Below, piece after piece: positions 1-7,804 of a stretch of 38,557 nt of DNA. Both the position numbers and the translations under genes were made by a program. Origin of the DNA: Modestobacter marinus (lineage in GTDB: Bacteria > Actinomycetota > Actinomycetes > Mycobacteriales > Geodermatophilaceae); assembly GCF_019799945.1 (NCBI RefSeq), contig NZ_JABGCH010000038.1:1-38557 (forward strand). Reading direction: 5' to 3'. The notes below the pieces were generated by a model. It ran no database searches and had not been told where the DNA came from. It saw only the letters and a program-made list of their open reading frames with translations. Numbering within the stretch: position 1 is the first letter of the stretch; every line of letters starts with the position of its first letter.

Positions 1-213
1 GATGAACTTGAATCCATGGCCGAGAACCGAGAATTGGCACTCTCGATATCAATCAACCAAAGGAACCCACCGACATCCCCCCAAAAAAGAAGGACCCCGG
101 ATGGGGGAATTGTTACATGGCACTGACTTTCGGCACGCTGTTGAGTTCTCAAGGAGCGGACGCGCGCGGACCCCGACCGAACTGCTCCGGTCATCATCCG
201 CGGCGGTGATCTC
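1..213 (-). promoter_or_regulatory. rRNA operon leader with boxA antitermination site (16S gene expected just outside the window)
   Basis: Read on the minus strand, 155-141 is TCCTTGAGAACTCAA, followed by CAGCGTGCCGAAAGTC. This is the boxA-type antitermination block known from actinobacterial (Streptomyces, Mycobacterium) pre-16S leaders. Further along, a GGGTTCCTTTGG stretch near 71-60 also resembles such leaders. The transcript would run left, so a 16S rRNA gene should begin a short way beyond base 1. A possible -10 (TAGTGT, minus 219-214) lies upstream of boxA, but I see no convincing -35. No protein gene is supported in 1-439. The identification is by recall of leader sequences; the rRNA itself is not visible. 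Confidence 0.72.
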
Positions 214-439
214 ACACTACACCGGGCTCCGCAACAGCCTCACCACAGGGGCTCGGCCGGCGGTTTCCCAGACCCTTCCAGGCCCGGTCCGTTCTCGCTC
301 GGTGCAGAAAGAACAGTACACGCCCCGCCCAGCCCCCGCACGGGGACCCCCGGCGCCCGGGACTCGCCCGCTGGCAGGCGGCTGTAGGACCCCGTTGGCA
401 GAGTGGGACCCCTCGTCCCCGACCACTCGGGAGGTCCCC

Positions 440-1831
440 GTGACGGCGCTCATCCCCCGCTCGCACCGGGTCGCCGGCGCGCTGATCGGCTCCGCCGTCG
501 GGGACGCGCTCGGCGCCCCCTTCGAGTTCGGGCCGCCCGGCCGGTTCACCGCCCGCTTCCCCGTCGACGCCCGCGGCGCCCGGACCGAGATGTGCGGCGG
601 GGGGTCGCTGGGCTGGGAGCCGGGCGAGTTCACCGACGACACCCAGATGGCCCTGCTGGTCGCACAGTCGCTGATCGAGTGCGGCGGGCTGGACGAGGCG
701 GACGTCTTCGCGCGGTTCCGCACCTGGGCGAGCGCCGGTCCGCCGGACATCGGCAACCAGACCCGCGCCGTCCTCGGCTCCGGCCGGCCGTGGGACGTCG
801 CCGCCGCCGAGCACTTCGCCCGCAGTGGGCACGCGGCCGGCAACGGCTCACTGATGCGCACGACCCCCGCGGCGATCCGCTTCAGCCGAGAAGGCCAGGC
901 GGCCACCGCCGAGGCCGCCCGCCGGCTGTCCGCGCTCACCCACGGGGATCCGGCCGCCGGTGAGGGGTGCGCGGTCTTCCACGAGCTCGTGCGGATCGCG
1001 CTGGACGGCGGCGATCCGCTCGCCGCCGTCCCGACCGCGATCGACCTCGTCCGGCCCGAGCACCAGGACCGGTGGGCGGCCGTGCTGGCTCCCGACTGGA
1101 CCCCCGACCAGGCCACCGAGAGCAACGGCGCGGTGTGGCCGACGCTCGGCCAGGCGGTCTGGGCGCTGCGGCGCGGGCGGGACTTCGCCGAGGTCCTCCG
1201 CCTGGTCATCGACCTGGGCGGCGACACCGACACGGTGGCCGCGGTCGCCGGTGGCCTGGCCGGCGCGGTGTACGGCATCGTCGGCATCCCGATCCGCTGG
1301 ACGTCGGCGGTGCACGGGCGCATCCCCGGCTTCGGGGACCGGGTCTGGTGGCTGGCCGACCTGCACCACCTGGCCGCCGCGCTCGACGGGTCGGCCGCGC
1401 CGCCGTACGAGCCGGTGGAGCTGGAGGGGCTCGAACCGCGGCAGGTCACCGACGGGGTCTGGGCGGCTGACCTGGCCGGCGCCCGGCGCAGCTCGACGGA
1501 GTTCGCCGTCGTCTCGCTGTGCCGCACCGGCACCCGGTTCCCGCACGACCTGCAGCGGTTCGCCTACCTCACCGACGACGACGCCAACCCGGAGCTGGAC
1601 GCCGTCCTGACCGATGTGCTCGACGACATCGACGCGCTGCGGGCCGAGGGGAGGCCGGTGCTGGTGCACTGCTTCGCCGGCCAGTCCCGGACCGGGCTGG
1701 TGCTGCGCGCCTGGCTGCGCCGCACCCGGGGCATGTCCGCGGCCGAGGCGACGGCGTACGTCCGCGAACGGTGGCCGCACCTCAACGAGTGGAACGCCAG
1801 CTTCACCGCCGCGCTGGAACGGGTCCGCTGA
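440..1831 (+). CDS. ADP-ribosylglycohydrolase fused to a dual-specificity/tyrosine-type phosphatase domain
   Basis: The 463-residue product starts at GTG 440, chosen because GGGAGG lies 6 nt upstream and the DraG-like fold begins at once; the open frame runs further upstream but through the rRNA leader. Residues about 10-330 are an ADP-ribosylglycohydrolase: the metal-binding motifs are T65-D-D-T68 and G-G-D262-T-D264, with the GNGSLMR and ALTHGDP motifs between them. Residues about 345-460 are a cysteine phosphatase: the P-loop is H-C411-F-A-G-Q-S-R417-T-G. Known DraG-type enzymes remove ADP-ribose from proteins or other acceptors. The phosphatase could act on phosphorylated ADP-ribose, on phosphotyrosine, or be a binding module (inference). 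The enzyme is cytosolic, with no signal or membrane segment. It stands alone, divergent from the rRNA operon. Confidence 0.88.
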   Translation: MTALIPRSHRVAGALIGSAVGDALGAPFEFGPPGRFTARFPVDARGARTEMCGGGSLGWEPGEFTDDTQMALLVAQSLIECGGLDEADVFARFRTWASAGPPDIGNQTRAVLGSGRPWDVAAAEHFARSGHAAGNGSLMRTTPAAIRFSREGQAATAEAARRLSALTHGDPAAGEGCAVFHELVRIALDGGDPLAAVPTAIDLVRPEHQDRWAAVLAPDWTPDQATESNGAVWPTLGQAVWALRRGRDFAEVLRLVIDLGGDTDTVAAVAGGLAGAVYGIVGIPIRWTSAVHGRIPGFGDRVWWLADLHHLAAALDGSAAPPYEPVELEGLEPRQVTDGVWAADLAGARRSSTEFAVVSLCRTGTRFPHDLQRFAYLTDDDANPELDAVLTDVLDDIDALRAEGRPVLVHCFAGQSRTGLVLRAWLRRTRGMSAAEATAYVRERWPHLNEWNASFTAALERVR

Positions 1832-2019
1832 CCGGGCGACCAGTCAGCGCGGACGGCCGGTCAGCCTGGCGATCGGCCAGCGCCGGGTGGCCGCTCACTG
1901 GAGGACCCTCGACGGGGCCGGTGACTGACTGAGAGGGTCGCTGGCGCACCCCGGGTCCCCACCGGATCACTGCCAAGACCGCTAGCTGGAGGTCACAGCC
2001 AGACTGAGTTCCGCAGGAT

Positions 2020-2110
2020 CCGGTGGCCCGGGACGTGCCGACGGCAACAGGGCTGAGCGCCATGAGCGCCGATCAGTGAGCGACCGGCGTGCACGTCCCG
2101 AGACCACCGG
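2020..2110 (+). ncRNA. Candidate IS110 bridge-RNA segment: long stem with nested hairpin
   Basis: The sequence upstream of the transposase folds. CCGGTGG (2020-2026) pairs with CCACCGG (2104-2110), and CGGGACGTGC (2029-2038) pairs perfectly with GCACGTCCCG (2091-2100). Inside, CTGA-GCGC (2053-2060) pairs with GCGC (2066-2069) and TCAG (2073-2076). IS110-subgroup elements are known to transcribe a bridge RNA with internal loops from this non-coding end to specify target and donor DNA. That this hairpin belongs to such an RNA is inference; the true RNA would be longer and start further left. The rest of 1832-2145 shows no gene. Confidence 0.4.
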
Positions 2111-2145
2111 GTGCTTCCCGCTGCTGCAACAGCCAGGAGGCACAC

Positions 2146-3383
2146 ATGCACGATCCCACCGCCACCGCCGGCCCGACAGGGCCGCTGTTCGCCGGCGTGG
2201 ACTGGGCCAGCATCGACCACGCCATCTGCGTCATCGACGTCGCCGGGGCGGTGCTGTGGCGGCACACGGTCAGCCACAGCCGCACCGGCCTGACCCGGCT
2301 GACCGGTCGGCTGATCGAGCTGGGCGTGATCCGGGTCGGTATCGAGCGCCCCGACGGGCCGGTGGTCGAGGCCCTGCTGGCCGCGGGCCTGCGGTGGCGG
2401 TGGTCCCACCGCGGCAGGTGAAGAACCTACTTTCCCGCTACAGCCGGGCGGGCAAGGACGACCGCTTCGACGCCTACGTCCTCGCCGATGCGATGCGCAC
2501 CGACGGGCACCGGTTTACCGATCTGACTCGAGACACTGCGCCGACGGTCGGGCTGCGGGCGCTGGTGCGGGCCCGCCAAGACCTCGTCGCGGTCCGGGTC
2601 GGGCTGGTCAACCAGCTGCGGCACACCCTCGAGCTGGCGTTTCCCGGCGCGGTCGGGCTCTTCTTCGACCTGCACAGCCCGATCGCCCGGGCGTTTCTGC
2701 GTCGCTTTCCCACCGCCGCGGAGGCCGCCGTGCTCGACGAAGACAGCATGGCGGCCTGGCTGGCCGCCGAGGGCTACTGCGGGCGCACCCCGGCCGCGGT
2801 CTTCATCCACCGGCTACGCACCGCCCCGGCCGGACTCACCGGCACCGAGGCCGCCGCCCGCCGGCACGTCACCCTGGCCCTGCTGGCCAGCATCGACGCC
2901 CTCGAGGCCCAGGCCGCCGAGCTCAGCCGCCGCATCAAGGAAGCACTCGCTCTGCACCCGGACGCACCGATCTTCACCAGCCTCCCCCGCGCCGGCCAGA
3001 TCCGCGCCGCCGCCCTGCTGGCCGAGATCGGCGACGCCCGCGGCCGCTATCCCGATCCGCAGACGCTGGCGGCCGCGGCCGGGGTCTGCCCGTTCACCGA
3101 CGCCTCCGGCAAACACCACGCCGTCGGCTTCCGCTACAAGGTCGACACCAAGCTGCGCCGGGCACTGACCGACTTCGCCGATGACTCCCGTCATGCCAAT
3201 CCCTGGGCCGCCGACCTCTACGCCCGTGCCCGCGGCATGCGCCACCCGCACGCTATTCGCGTCCTCGCCCGCGCCTGGACGTTCGTGCTCTGGCGCTGCT
3301 GGCAAGACGCCACGCCCTATGACCCCGACCGCCACGGCGCCCTCGGCCGATACCTCGACCAGGAGGACGCGACGGCGGCTTGA
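2146..3383 (+). pseudogene. IS110-family transposase (DEDD/serine), broken by a 1-nt frameshift
   Basis: The start is ATG 2146, with AGGAGG directly upstream. The first frame gives the RuvC-like DEDD part (FAGVDWAS with Asp19, then GIERPDG) and stops at 2421. The rest continues in the -1 frame from about 2394: VPPRQVKNLLSRY, KDDRFDAYVLAD, then the C-terminal Transposase_20 region with SLPRAGQIRAA and the A-S-G-K motif carrying the presumed catalytic serine (about 3103-3114). Adding one G in the GCGGTGG tract at 2391-2397 restores a single protein of about 413 residues, the normal size for the family. IS110 transposases are normally one frame, so this is most likely a real decay or a base-call error. 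A programmed -1 shift is possible but not supported by a slippery heptamer. Confidence 0.85.
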
Positions 3384-3394
3384 CACAGGGCTAC

Positions 3395-3601
3395 TCAGTC
3401 GGGGTCGACCGGGAGGCCCTGGTCGGGCAGCTCGGACACACCGCCGGGCTGATCGGCCATGCCGCCGTGCTGCGCGACCGGGGGCTCCGGTGCCGGGCCG
3501 ACCCGGTCTCCGGCCGGCCGCTCGCCCGGCAGCGGCTCGTCGTCGTTCGGTGTCCGGTTCGCGCCCTCGTAGGGACTGCCGGTCAGGTTGCCCTCGGTCA
3601 T
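3395..3601 (-). CDS. Small acidic, Pro/Gly-rich hypothetical protein
   Basis: This 68-residue product is not recognised. The start is ATG 3601, with GGAGGTGAGG 6-15 nt upstream, a good ribosome site that supports a real gene. The protein is rich in Pro, Gly, Asp and Glu, lacks hydrophobic segments and is probably disordered and cytosolic. The stop codon is only 12 bp from the transposase stop. An IS110 right end normally extends some tens of bases past the transposase, so the last residues may be encoded by the insertion sequence and the original C-terminus lost. Function is unknown. Confidence 0.5.
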   Translation of the reverse strand: MTEGNLTGSPYEGANRTPNDDEPLPGERPAGDRVGPAPEPPVAQHGGMADQPGGVSELPDQGLPVDPD

Positions 3602-3685
3602 CGCTGACCTCACCTCCGGTGGAGTGCAACGCCGTCCCGGGGTAGCCGGTGCCGGCACCGCGGAAACCGCGGCCGGCAGGGCAGG

Positions 3686-4159
3686 TCAGTCGCCGACGAA
3701 GTCGGTGACGCCGAAGTGCTGCTCGCCGTTGTCGTCCTCCTGCACCAGGACGGTGTAGGCCGCGCCGTTGATGACCGCGGCGCAGGTGCCGCCGTCGCAC
3801 TCGACCGTCTCCAGCGCCGCGCCCTGGCCGGACACCATCTCGGCGAAGGCGGCCTCGGTGTCGGCGTTGGCCTCGTCGACGCCGTGCCGGTAGAGGGTCA
3901 GTCCGGTGATCGCCGCGGCGGCGACGATGACCGCCACCATCAGGGTGATCAGGGTCGCGCTGTGCCGGGCGACCCAGCCCTGCTCGGCGTCCTCGCCGGC
4001 CGGGGACCCGTCGCCGATCGCGCCGGTCGTCGTGCCGGCCGCGGGCTGCTCGGCGGCAGGCTGCTCGGCGGCGTCGGGCTGCTCCGCGGCCGGGGCCTCC
4101 GGCGCGGCGGTGTCGGGAACCGGGGTCGCGCCGGTCGGGGTGGTGCTGTCCGTGCTCAT
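3686..4159 (-). CDS. Single-pass membrane protein with Ala/Pro/Gln-rich N-terminus, unknown function
   Basis: The product has 157 residues from ATG 4159, with GAGGCA about 8 nt upstream. Residues 1-60 are low-complexity and contain repeated (A)AEQPA units. Residues about 68-90 are a single hydrophobic segment, and the C-terminal 65 residues form a small domain with two cysteines (VECDGGTC) that would be extracytoplasmic if the N-terminus is inside. That arrangement suggests a disulfide-stabilised exported domain on a flexible anchor (inference). A longer in-frame extension to 4333 exists but has no ribosome site and biased composition, so I rejected it. The family is not recognised. It may be co-transcribed with the small gene at 3395-3601. 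Confidence 0.7.
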   Translation of the reverse strand: MSTDSTTPTGATPVPDTAAPEAPAAEQPDAAEQPAAEQPAAGTTTGAIGDGSPAGEDAEQGWVARHSATLITLMVAVIVAAAAITGLTLYRHGVDEANADTEAAFAEMVSGQGAALETVECDGGTCAAVINGAAYTVLVQEDDNGEQHFGVTDFVGD

Positions 4160-4310
4160 CGCTGCATGCCTCGCTCTGGTGGGTCGGGGGGTCCGTGGCG
4201 CGGGGGCACCACGACGTGGTCGCCGGACGACGGTCGGCTCCGACCGCGCTCCCCGCGCGACCGCGGCGGCCGCGGGGTGGCCGTCCAGCAGTCCCCTCGA
4301 CTGTGCCACA

Positions 4311-4344
4311 GCGCCCGCCCGTGCCCGGGGCACGCGACGGGCGC
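4311..4344 (-). terminator. Nested hairpin terminator at the end of the importer/hydrolase operon
   Basis: GCGCCCG (4311-4317) pairs with CGGGCGC (4338-4344), and inside it CGTGCCC (4320-4326) pairs with GGGCACG (4328-4334) around a single base. It lies 9 bp beyond the stop of the last operon gene. No T-tract follows, as is common in high-GC actinobacteria. Confidence 0.5.
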
Positions 4345-4352
4345 CGCGGCGA

Positions 4353-5594
4353 TCAGGTCCCCGGGTCGAAGGCGAGCCGGTGCAGGGCGGTGGCGAGCAC
4401 CGACGCCCCCCGGACGCAGTCGGCGAGCTCGGTGAACTCCGCGGGGCTGTGCGAGCGGCCCTCCACGCTGGGCACGAACAGCATCGCCGTCGGCACCCGG
4501 GTGGCCATGAGCTGGCTGTCGTGCCCGGCGCCGCTGGGCATCGACCGCGAGCTCACCCCGCAGCTGTCCACCGCGTCCCGCAGCACCGCCAGCAGGCCGG
4601 CGTCCATCGTCGCCGCCTCCTCGTGCTTGTCGCGGACGACCTCCACCTGCACCCGGTGCTGCCCGGCGACCTCGGCGCAGGTCCGGTCGACCTCGGCCAG
4701 CAGCCGGTCGCGCACCTGCTCGTCGGGGTGCCGCAGGTCCACGGAGAACCGGGCCAGGCCGGGGACGATGCTCGGCAGGCCCGGCTCCACCTCCCACCGC
4801 CCGGTGGTGAGGACGGCGGGACGCCCCTCCCCCTCGACCAGCCGGGTGATCCGCCGGGCCATCTCGGCCGCGGCCTGGAACGCGTCCCGCCGCAGGTCCA
4901 TGGGAGTCGCGCCGGCGTGGTCCTGCTGGCCGCGCACGGTGACGGTCTGCCAGGTGATCGCGGGGATCACCTCGACCAGGCCCACGTCCACGCGCTCGTC
5001 GGCGAGCACCCGGCCCTGCTCGATGTGCAGCTCGAGGAACGCGTCCAGGTCCGACCGCCGTGCCGTGGCGATGGCCGCGGGGTCCAGCCCGACCTGCCGC
5101 ATCGCCTCGGCGAGGGTGATGCCGTCGGCGTCCACCAGCCGGTCCGGCTCGTCGGGCTCGATGAGCCCGAGCATCGCCCGGGTGCCGAAGAAATTGCCGG
5201 TGAACCGGCTGCTCTCCTCCTCGCACAGCGCGACGACCTCGAGGGTGCGCTCCGGCGTGCCGTGCTCGCGCAGCGCGGCGAGCGCGGCCAGGCCCCCGAC
5301 AACGCCGAGGGCGCCGTCGTACCGGCCGCCCGAGGGAACCGTGTCCACGTGCGAACCGGTGAGCACGACCCGGTCCGACCGCCCGGGCAACCGCCCGAAG
5401 ACGTTCCCGACCGCGTCGACCCGGGCCTCCAGCCCGGCCTCGCCGATCCACTGCAGCAGCTGGTCGCGGGCCTGCTGCCAGGCGGCGTCGTACTGGAACC
5501 GGAAGAGGCCGTGGCCGGGCGCCTCGCCTATCCGGCCGAGCTCCTCGACGTAGGTGCCCAGCAGCCGCTCGTCGACTCCGACCGCGCGGGTCAT
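4353..5594 (-). CDS. M20 family hydantoinase/carbamoylase-type amidohydrolase (N-carbamoyl-L-amino-acid or allantoate amidohydrolase-like)
   Basis: The product has 413 residues. ATG 5594 overlaps the stop of the preceding gene (ATGA), implying translational coupling. The metal-site pattern of the carbamoylase branch of M20 is complete: GSH82VDTV, YD93GALG, E126-E127 in CEEES, LELH190IEQG, and a C-terminal GRSHSP histidine. The central dimerisation domain includes GQQDHAGATPM. Family members hydrolyse N-carbamoyl amino acids, allantoate or ureidoglycine-type ureides with two divalent metals in the cytosol. The exact substrate cannot be read from sequence. It is the last gene of an eight-gene importer operon, so it probably releases an amino acid from the imported compound (inference). 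Confidence 0.9.
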   Translation of the reverse strand: MTRAVGVDERLLGTYVEELGRIGEAPGHGLFRFQYDAAWQQARDQLLQWIGEAGLEARVDAVGNVFGRLPGRSDRVVLTGSHVDTVPSGGRYDGALGVVGGLAALAALREHGTPERTLEVVALCEEESSRFTGNFFGTRAMLGLIEPDEPDRLVDADGITLAEAMRQVGLDPAAIATARRSDLDAFLELHIEQGRVLADERVDVGLVEVIPAITWQTVTVRGQQDHAGATPMDLRRDAFQAAAEMARRITRLVEGEGRPAVLTTGRWEVEPGLPSIVPGLARFSVDLRHPDEQVRDRLLAEVDRTCAEVAGQHRVQVEVVRDKHEEAATMDAGLLAVLRDAVDSCGVSSRSMPSGAGHDSQLMATRVPTAMLFVPSVEGRSHSPAEFTELADCVRGASVLATALHRLAFDPGT

Positions 5595-6826
5595 GCGGCG
5601 GTGGGGACCGCGGCGCCGGTCTCGGCCAGCTCGTTGCGCTGGACGACGCCGTCCTTGACCACCAGCGACACCCGCTCGGTCGCCGTGATGTCGGCCACCG
5701 GGTCTCCGTCGACCACGACTAGGTCGGCGAGCTTGCCCACCTCCAGGGTGCCGATCTCGTGGGCCAGGCCGAGGTTCCGCGCGGCGCTGGACGTGGCGGC
5801 GACCAACGTCTGCATCGCGGTCAGCCCGTGCTCGACCATCAGCGCCAGCTCCCGCGCGATGTCGCCGTGCCCGTTGAACGGCGTCCCGGCGTCGGTGCCC
5901 GCGGCGATCCGCAGGCCGGAGGTGACGGCCGCGGCGAAGCTGGTGCGCTGCTGCTGCGCCTCCGACTCGGCCTTGTCCACCACCCAGCCGGGGATGCCGG
6001 CGGCCCGCCCGTTCCGGATGATCCCGTCGACGGCCAGCATCGTGGGCACCAGGAAGGTGCCCTGGTCGATGGCCAGGTCCAGCAGCTCGTCGTCGAAGTA
6101 GAAGCCGTGCTCGACCGAGTCGATCCCGGCGAGCAGCGCGTTGTGGATGCCGGCCCGGCCGATCGCGTGGGTGGTCACCCGCCGGCCGGAGTTGTGCGCC
6201 TCCTGGGCGACGACGGCGAGCTCCTCGGGCAGCAGCGCGGTCTGCGTCGGCGACACCCCCGGGGTCAGCACGCCACCGGTGGCCATCACCTTGATCACCC
6301 CGGCGCCGGCCTTGATCTCGGCGCGGGTGGCCTTGCGCACCTCGTCGGGCCCGTCGGCCTCCCGGCCGATGAAGTGCCCGTGCCCGCCGGTCATGGTGAT
6401 CACCCGGCCGGCGGCCTGCACCCGCGGCCCGGGCACCAGCCCGCGGTCGATCGCCTTGGCCAGTTCGATCACGATGTCGTCGGCCGCGCCGCAGTCGCGC
6501 ACCGTCGTCACGCCGGACATCAGCGTGATCCGGGCGCCGTCGGCCGCGCGCAGCGTGGCCAGCGGGACGGTGTCCCCCGCGACTTGGGCGAACAGGTCGG
6601 GTGCGCCGTCGGCGGTCAGGTGTACGTGGCAGTTGATCAGCCCGGGCAGCACGGTGCGCCCGCCGCCGTCGACCACGGCCTCGGCGGCGGTGCTGGGCGC
6701 CTCGCCGTCCGGTCCGATCCAGGCGATGCGGCGCCCCTCGACGACCACCGCCTGACCGGGGACGGGCTCGGCGCCCGTGCCGTCGACGAGCGTGACGTTG
6801 CGGAGCAGGAAGCTGGAGGTGGTCAT
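5591..6826 (-). CDS. Metal-dependent amidohydrolase (imidazolonepropionase/prolidase-like)
   Basis: The product has 411 residues from ATG 6826, with GGAAGGG upstream. It is an amidohydrolase-superfamily TIM barrel: H67-V-H69 after the N-terminal beta-sandwich, a likely carbamylated lysine K179 in GVIKVMATGG, H220 and H240 as further metal ligands, and the catalytic aspartate D312 in AAGTDAG. The C-terminal strand returns to the beta-sandwich (GKLADLVVVDGDP). Relatives annotated as imidazolonepropionase-like or Xaa-Pro/Xaa-Arg dipeptidases cleave cyclic amides or dipeptides. It sits between a PLP lyase (12 bp gap) and an M20 carbamoylase-like gene (4-bp overlap). A ring-opening or dipeptidase step before the carbamoylase is a reasonable guess. 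Confidence 0.88.
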   Translation of the reverse strand: MTTSSFLLRNVTLVDGTGAEPVPGQAVVVEGRRIAWIGPDGEAPSTAAEAVVDGGGRTVLPGLINCHVHLTADGAPDLFAQVAGDTVPLATLRAADGARITLMSGVTTVRDCGAADDIVIELAKAIDRGLVPGPRVQAAGRVITMTGGHGHFIGREADGPDEVRKATRAEIKAGAGVIKVMATGGVLTPGVSPTQTALLPEELAVVAQEAHNSGRRVTTHAIGRAGIHNALLAGIDSVEHGFYFDDELLDLAIDQGTFLVPTMLAVDGIIRNGRAAGIPGWVVDKAESEAQQQRTSFAAAVTSGLRIAAGTDAGTPFNGHGDIARELALMVEHGLTAMQTLVAATSSAARNLGLAHEIGTLEVGKLADLVVVDGDPVADITATERVSLVVKDGVVQRNELAETGAAVPTAA

Positions 6827-6838
6827 GGGCCCTTCCGG

Positions 6839-7804
6839 TCAGGGGTTGGCGAGGCGCCCGAACAGCGCCAGGTCGACGTTGCCGCCGCTGAGGACGGAGA
6901 CGACGCGCGTGCCGGGCGGCAGCTCCAGCACGCCGGTCATGAGAGCGGCCAGCGGTGCGGCGGCCGAGGGCTCGAGCAGGAGCTTCGTGCGCGTCACCGC
7001 CAGCGCCAGCGCGGCCAGGATGTCCGCGTCGGACACCCGCACCACGCGCTCGACGAAGGCCTGCACGTGGGCCACGGTGACCTCGCCGCTCATCGGCGGG
7101 GCCAGCCCGTCGGCGACGCTGCGCGCCTCGGGCATCCGCACCGGGCCGCCAGCGGCCAGGCTGCGGGTCATCACGTCGGCGGTCTCCGGCTCGACGCCGA
7201 TCACCCGGGCGCCCGGCGCGACCCGGGCGAGGGCCGCGGCGACGCCGCTGATCAGCCCGCCACCGCCGACCGGCACGAGCACCACGTCGGCGTCGGGCAC
7301 GTCCTCGGCGATCTCCAGGCCGACGGTGCCTGCGCCGGCGACGACCGCGGGGTCGTCGAAGGGGTGCACGGGGATCCGGCCGGTCTCGGCGACGACGGAC
7401 AGGTAGGTCTCCACCAGGTCGCCGTCGGTGAGGACGACGTCCGCGCCGTACGCCCGGCAGGCCTCGACCTTCGCCGGCACCGCCGTCGCCGGCATGACCA
7501 CCGTGCCCGGCACCCCGACGCTGGCCGCGGCGTAGGCGACCGCCGCCCCGGCGTTGCCCGCCGAGAGCGTGACGATGCCCCGGGCGCGCTCCTCCGCGGG
7601 CAGGGGGAGCACCTTGTTGAGCATGCCGCGGGGCTTGAAGCTGCCGGTCCGCTGGAAGAGCTCGGCCTTGAGGTCCAGCCGCACGTCCCCCCACAGCCGG
7701 CCCAGGCTGGCCGACCGCAGCACCGGGGTGCGGTGCAGGCGGCCGGCCAGCCGGTCGGCGGCGGCGCGGACGTCGTCGAGACCGACCAGTGCCGCTCCGG
7801 TCAC
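6839..7804 (-). CDS. PLP-dependent threonine/serine dehydratase-like lyase (fold type II)
   Basis: The product has 321 residues. GTG 7804 overlaps the permease stop (GTGA), which decides the start. The PLP lysine is K57 in GSFKPRG, followed by the substrate-loop motif SAGNAGAAVAY (about 81-91) and the phosphate-binding GGGGLISG (180-187). The length matches short catabolic threonine/serine dehydratases without a regulatory ACT domain, and also EutB- or racemase-like relatives. Such enzymes eliminate water and ammonia from hydroxy-amino acids. In this operon it could deaminate the amino acid freed by the downstream hydrolases (inference). The asparagine in SAGN, where many threonine dehydratases also have SxGN, fits the family. 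Confidence 0.87.
   Translation of the reverse strand: MTGAALVGLDDVRAAADRLAGRLHRTPVLRSASLGRLWGDVRLDLKAELFQRTGSFKPRGMLNKVLPLPAEERARGIVTLSAGNAGAAVAYAAASVGVPGTVVMPATAVPAKVEACRAYGADVVLTDGDLVETYLSVVAETGRIPVHPFDDPAVVAGAGTVGLEIAEDVPDADVVLVPVGGGGLISGVAAALARVAPGARVIGVEPETADVMTRSLAAGGPVRMPEARSVADGLAPPMSGEVTVAHVQAFVERVVRVSDADILAALALAVTRTKLLLEPSAAAPLAALMTGVLELPPGTRVVSVLSGGNVDLALFGRLANP

Larger units (their letters stand above)
1832..3394 (+). mobile_element. IS110-family insertion sequence (ends approximate)
   Basis: The extent is inferred from the transposase frame at 2146-3383 plus the structured gap to its left. IS110-type elements usually lack clear terminal inverted repeats, so the ends cannot be fixed by eye; the limits given are simply the neighbouring genes. 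The layout of a long non-coding left end, a single transposase and a very short right end fits the IS110 subgroup. The right flank runs straight into the end of a small minus-strand gene at 3395, which may have been clipped. The transposase is frameshifted, so the copy is probably inactive. Confidence 0.6.

Noticed and set aside
2-439. The long open frame extending the ADP-ribosylglycohydrolase 146 codons upstream
   Set aside because: It runs through an rRNA leader on the other strand, its codons lack the local GC-third bias, and GTG 440 has a good ribosome site.
2394-2421. Programmed -1 frameshifting in the IS110 transposase
   Set aside because: IS110 transposases are normally single frames, and the GGTGGCGGTGG context has no canonical slippery heptamer; decay or a base error is simpler.
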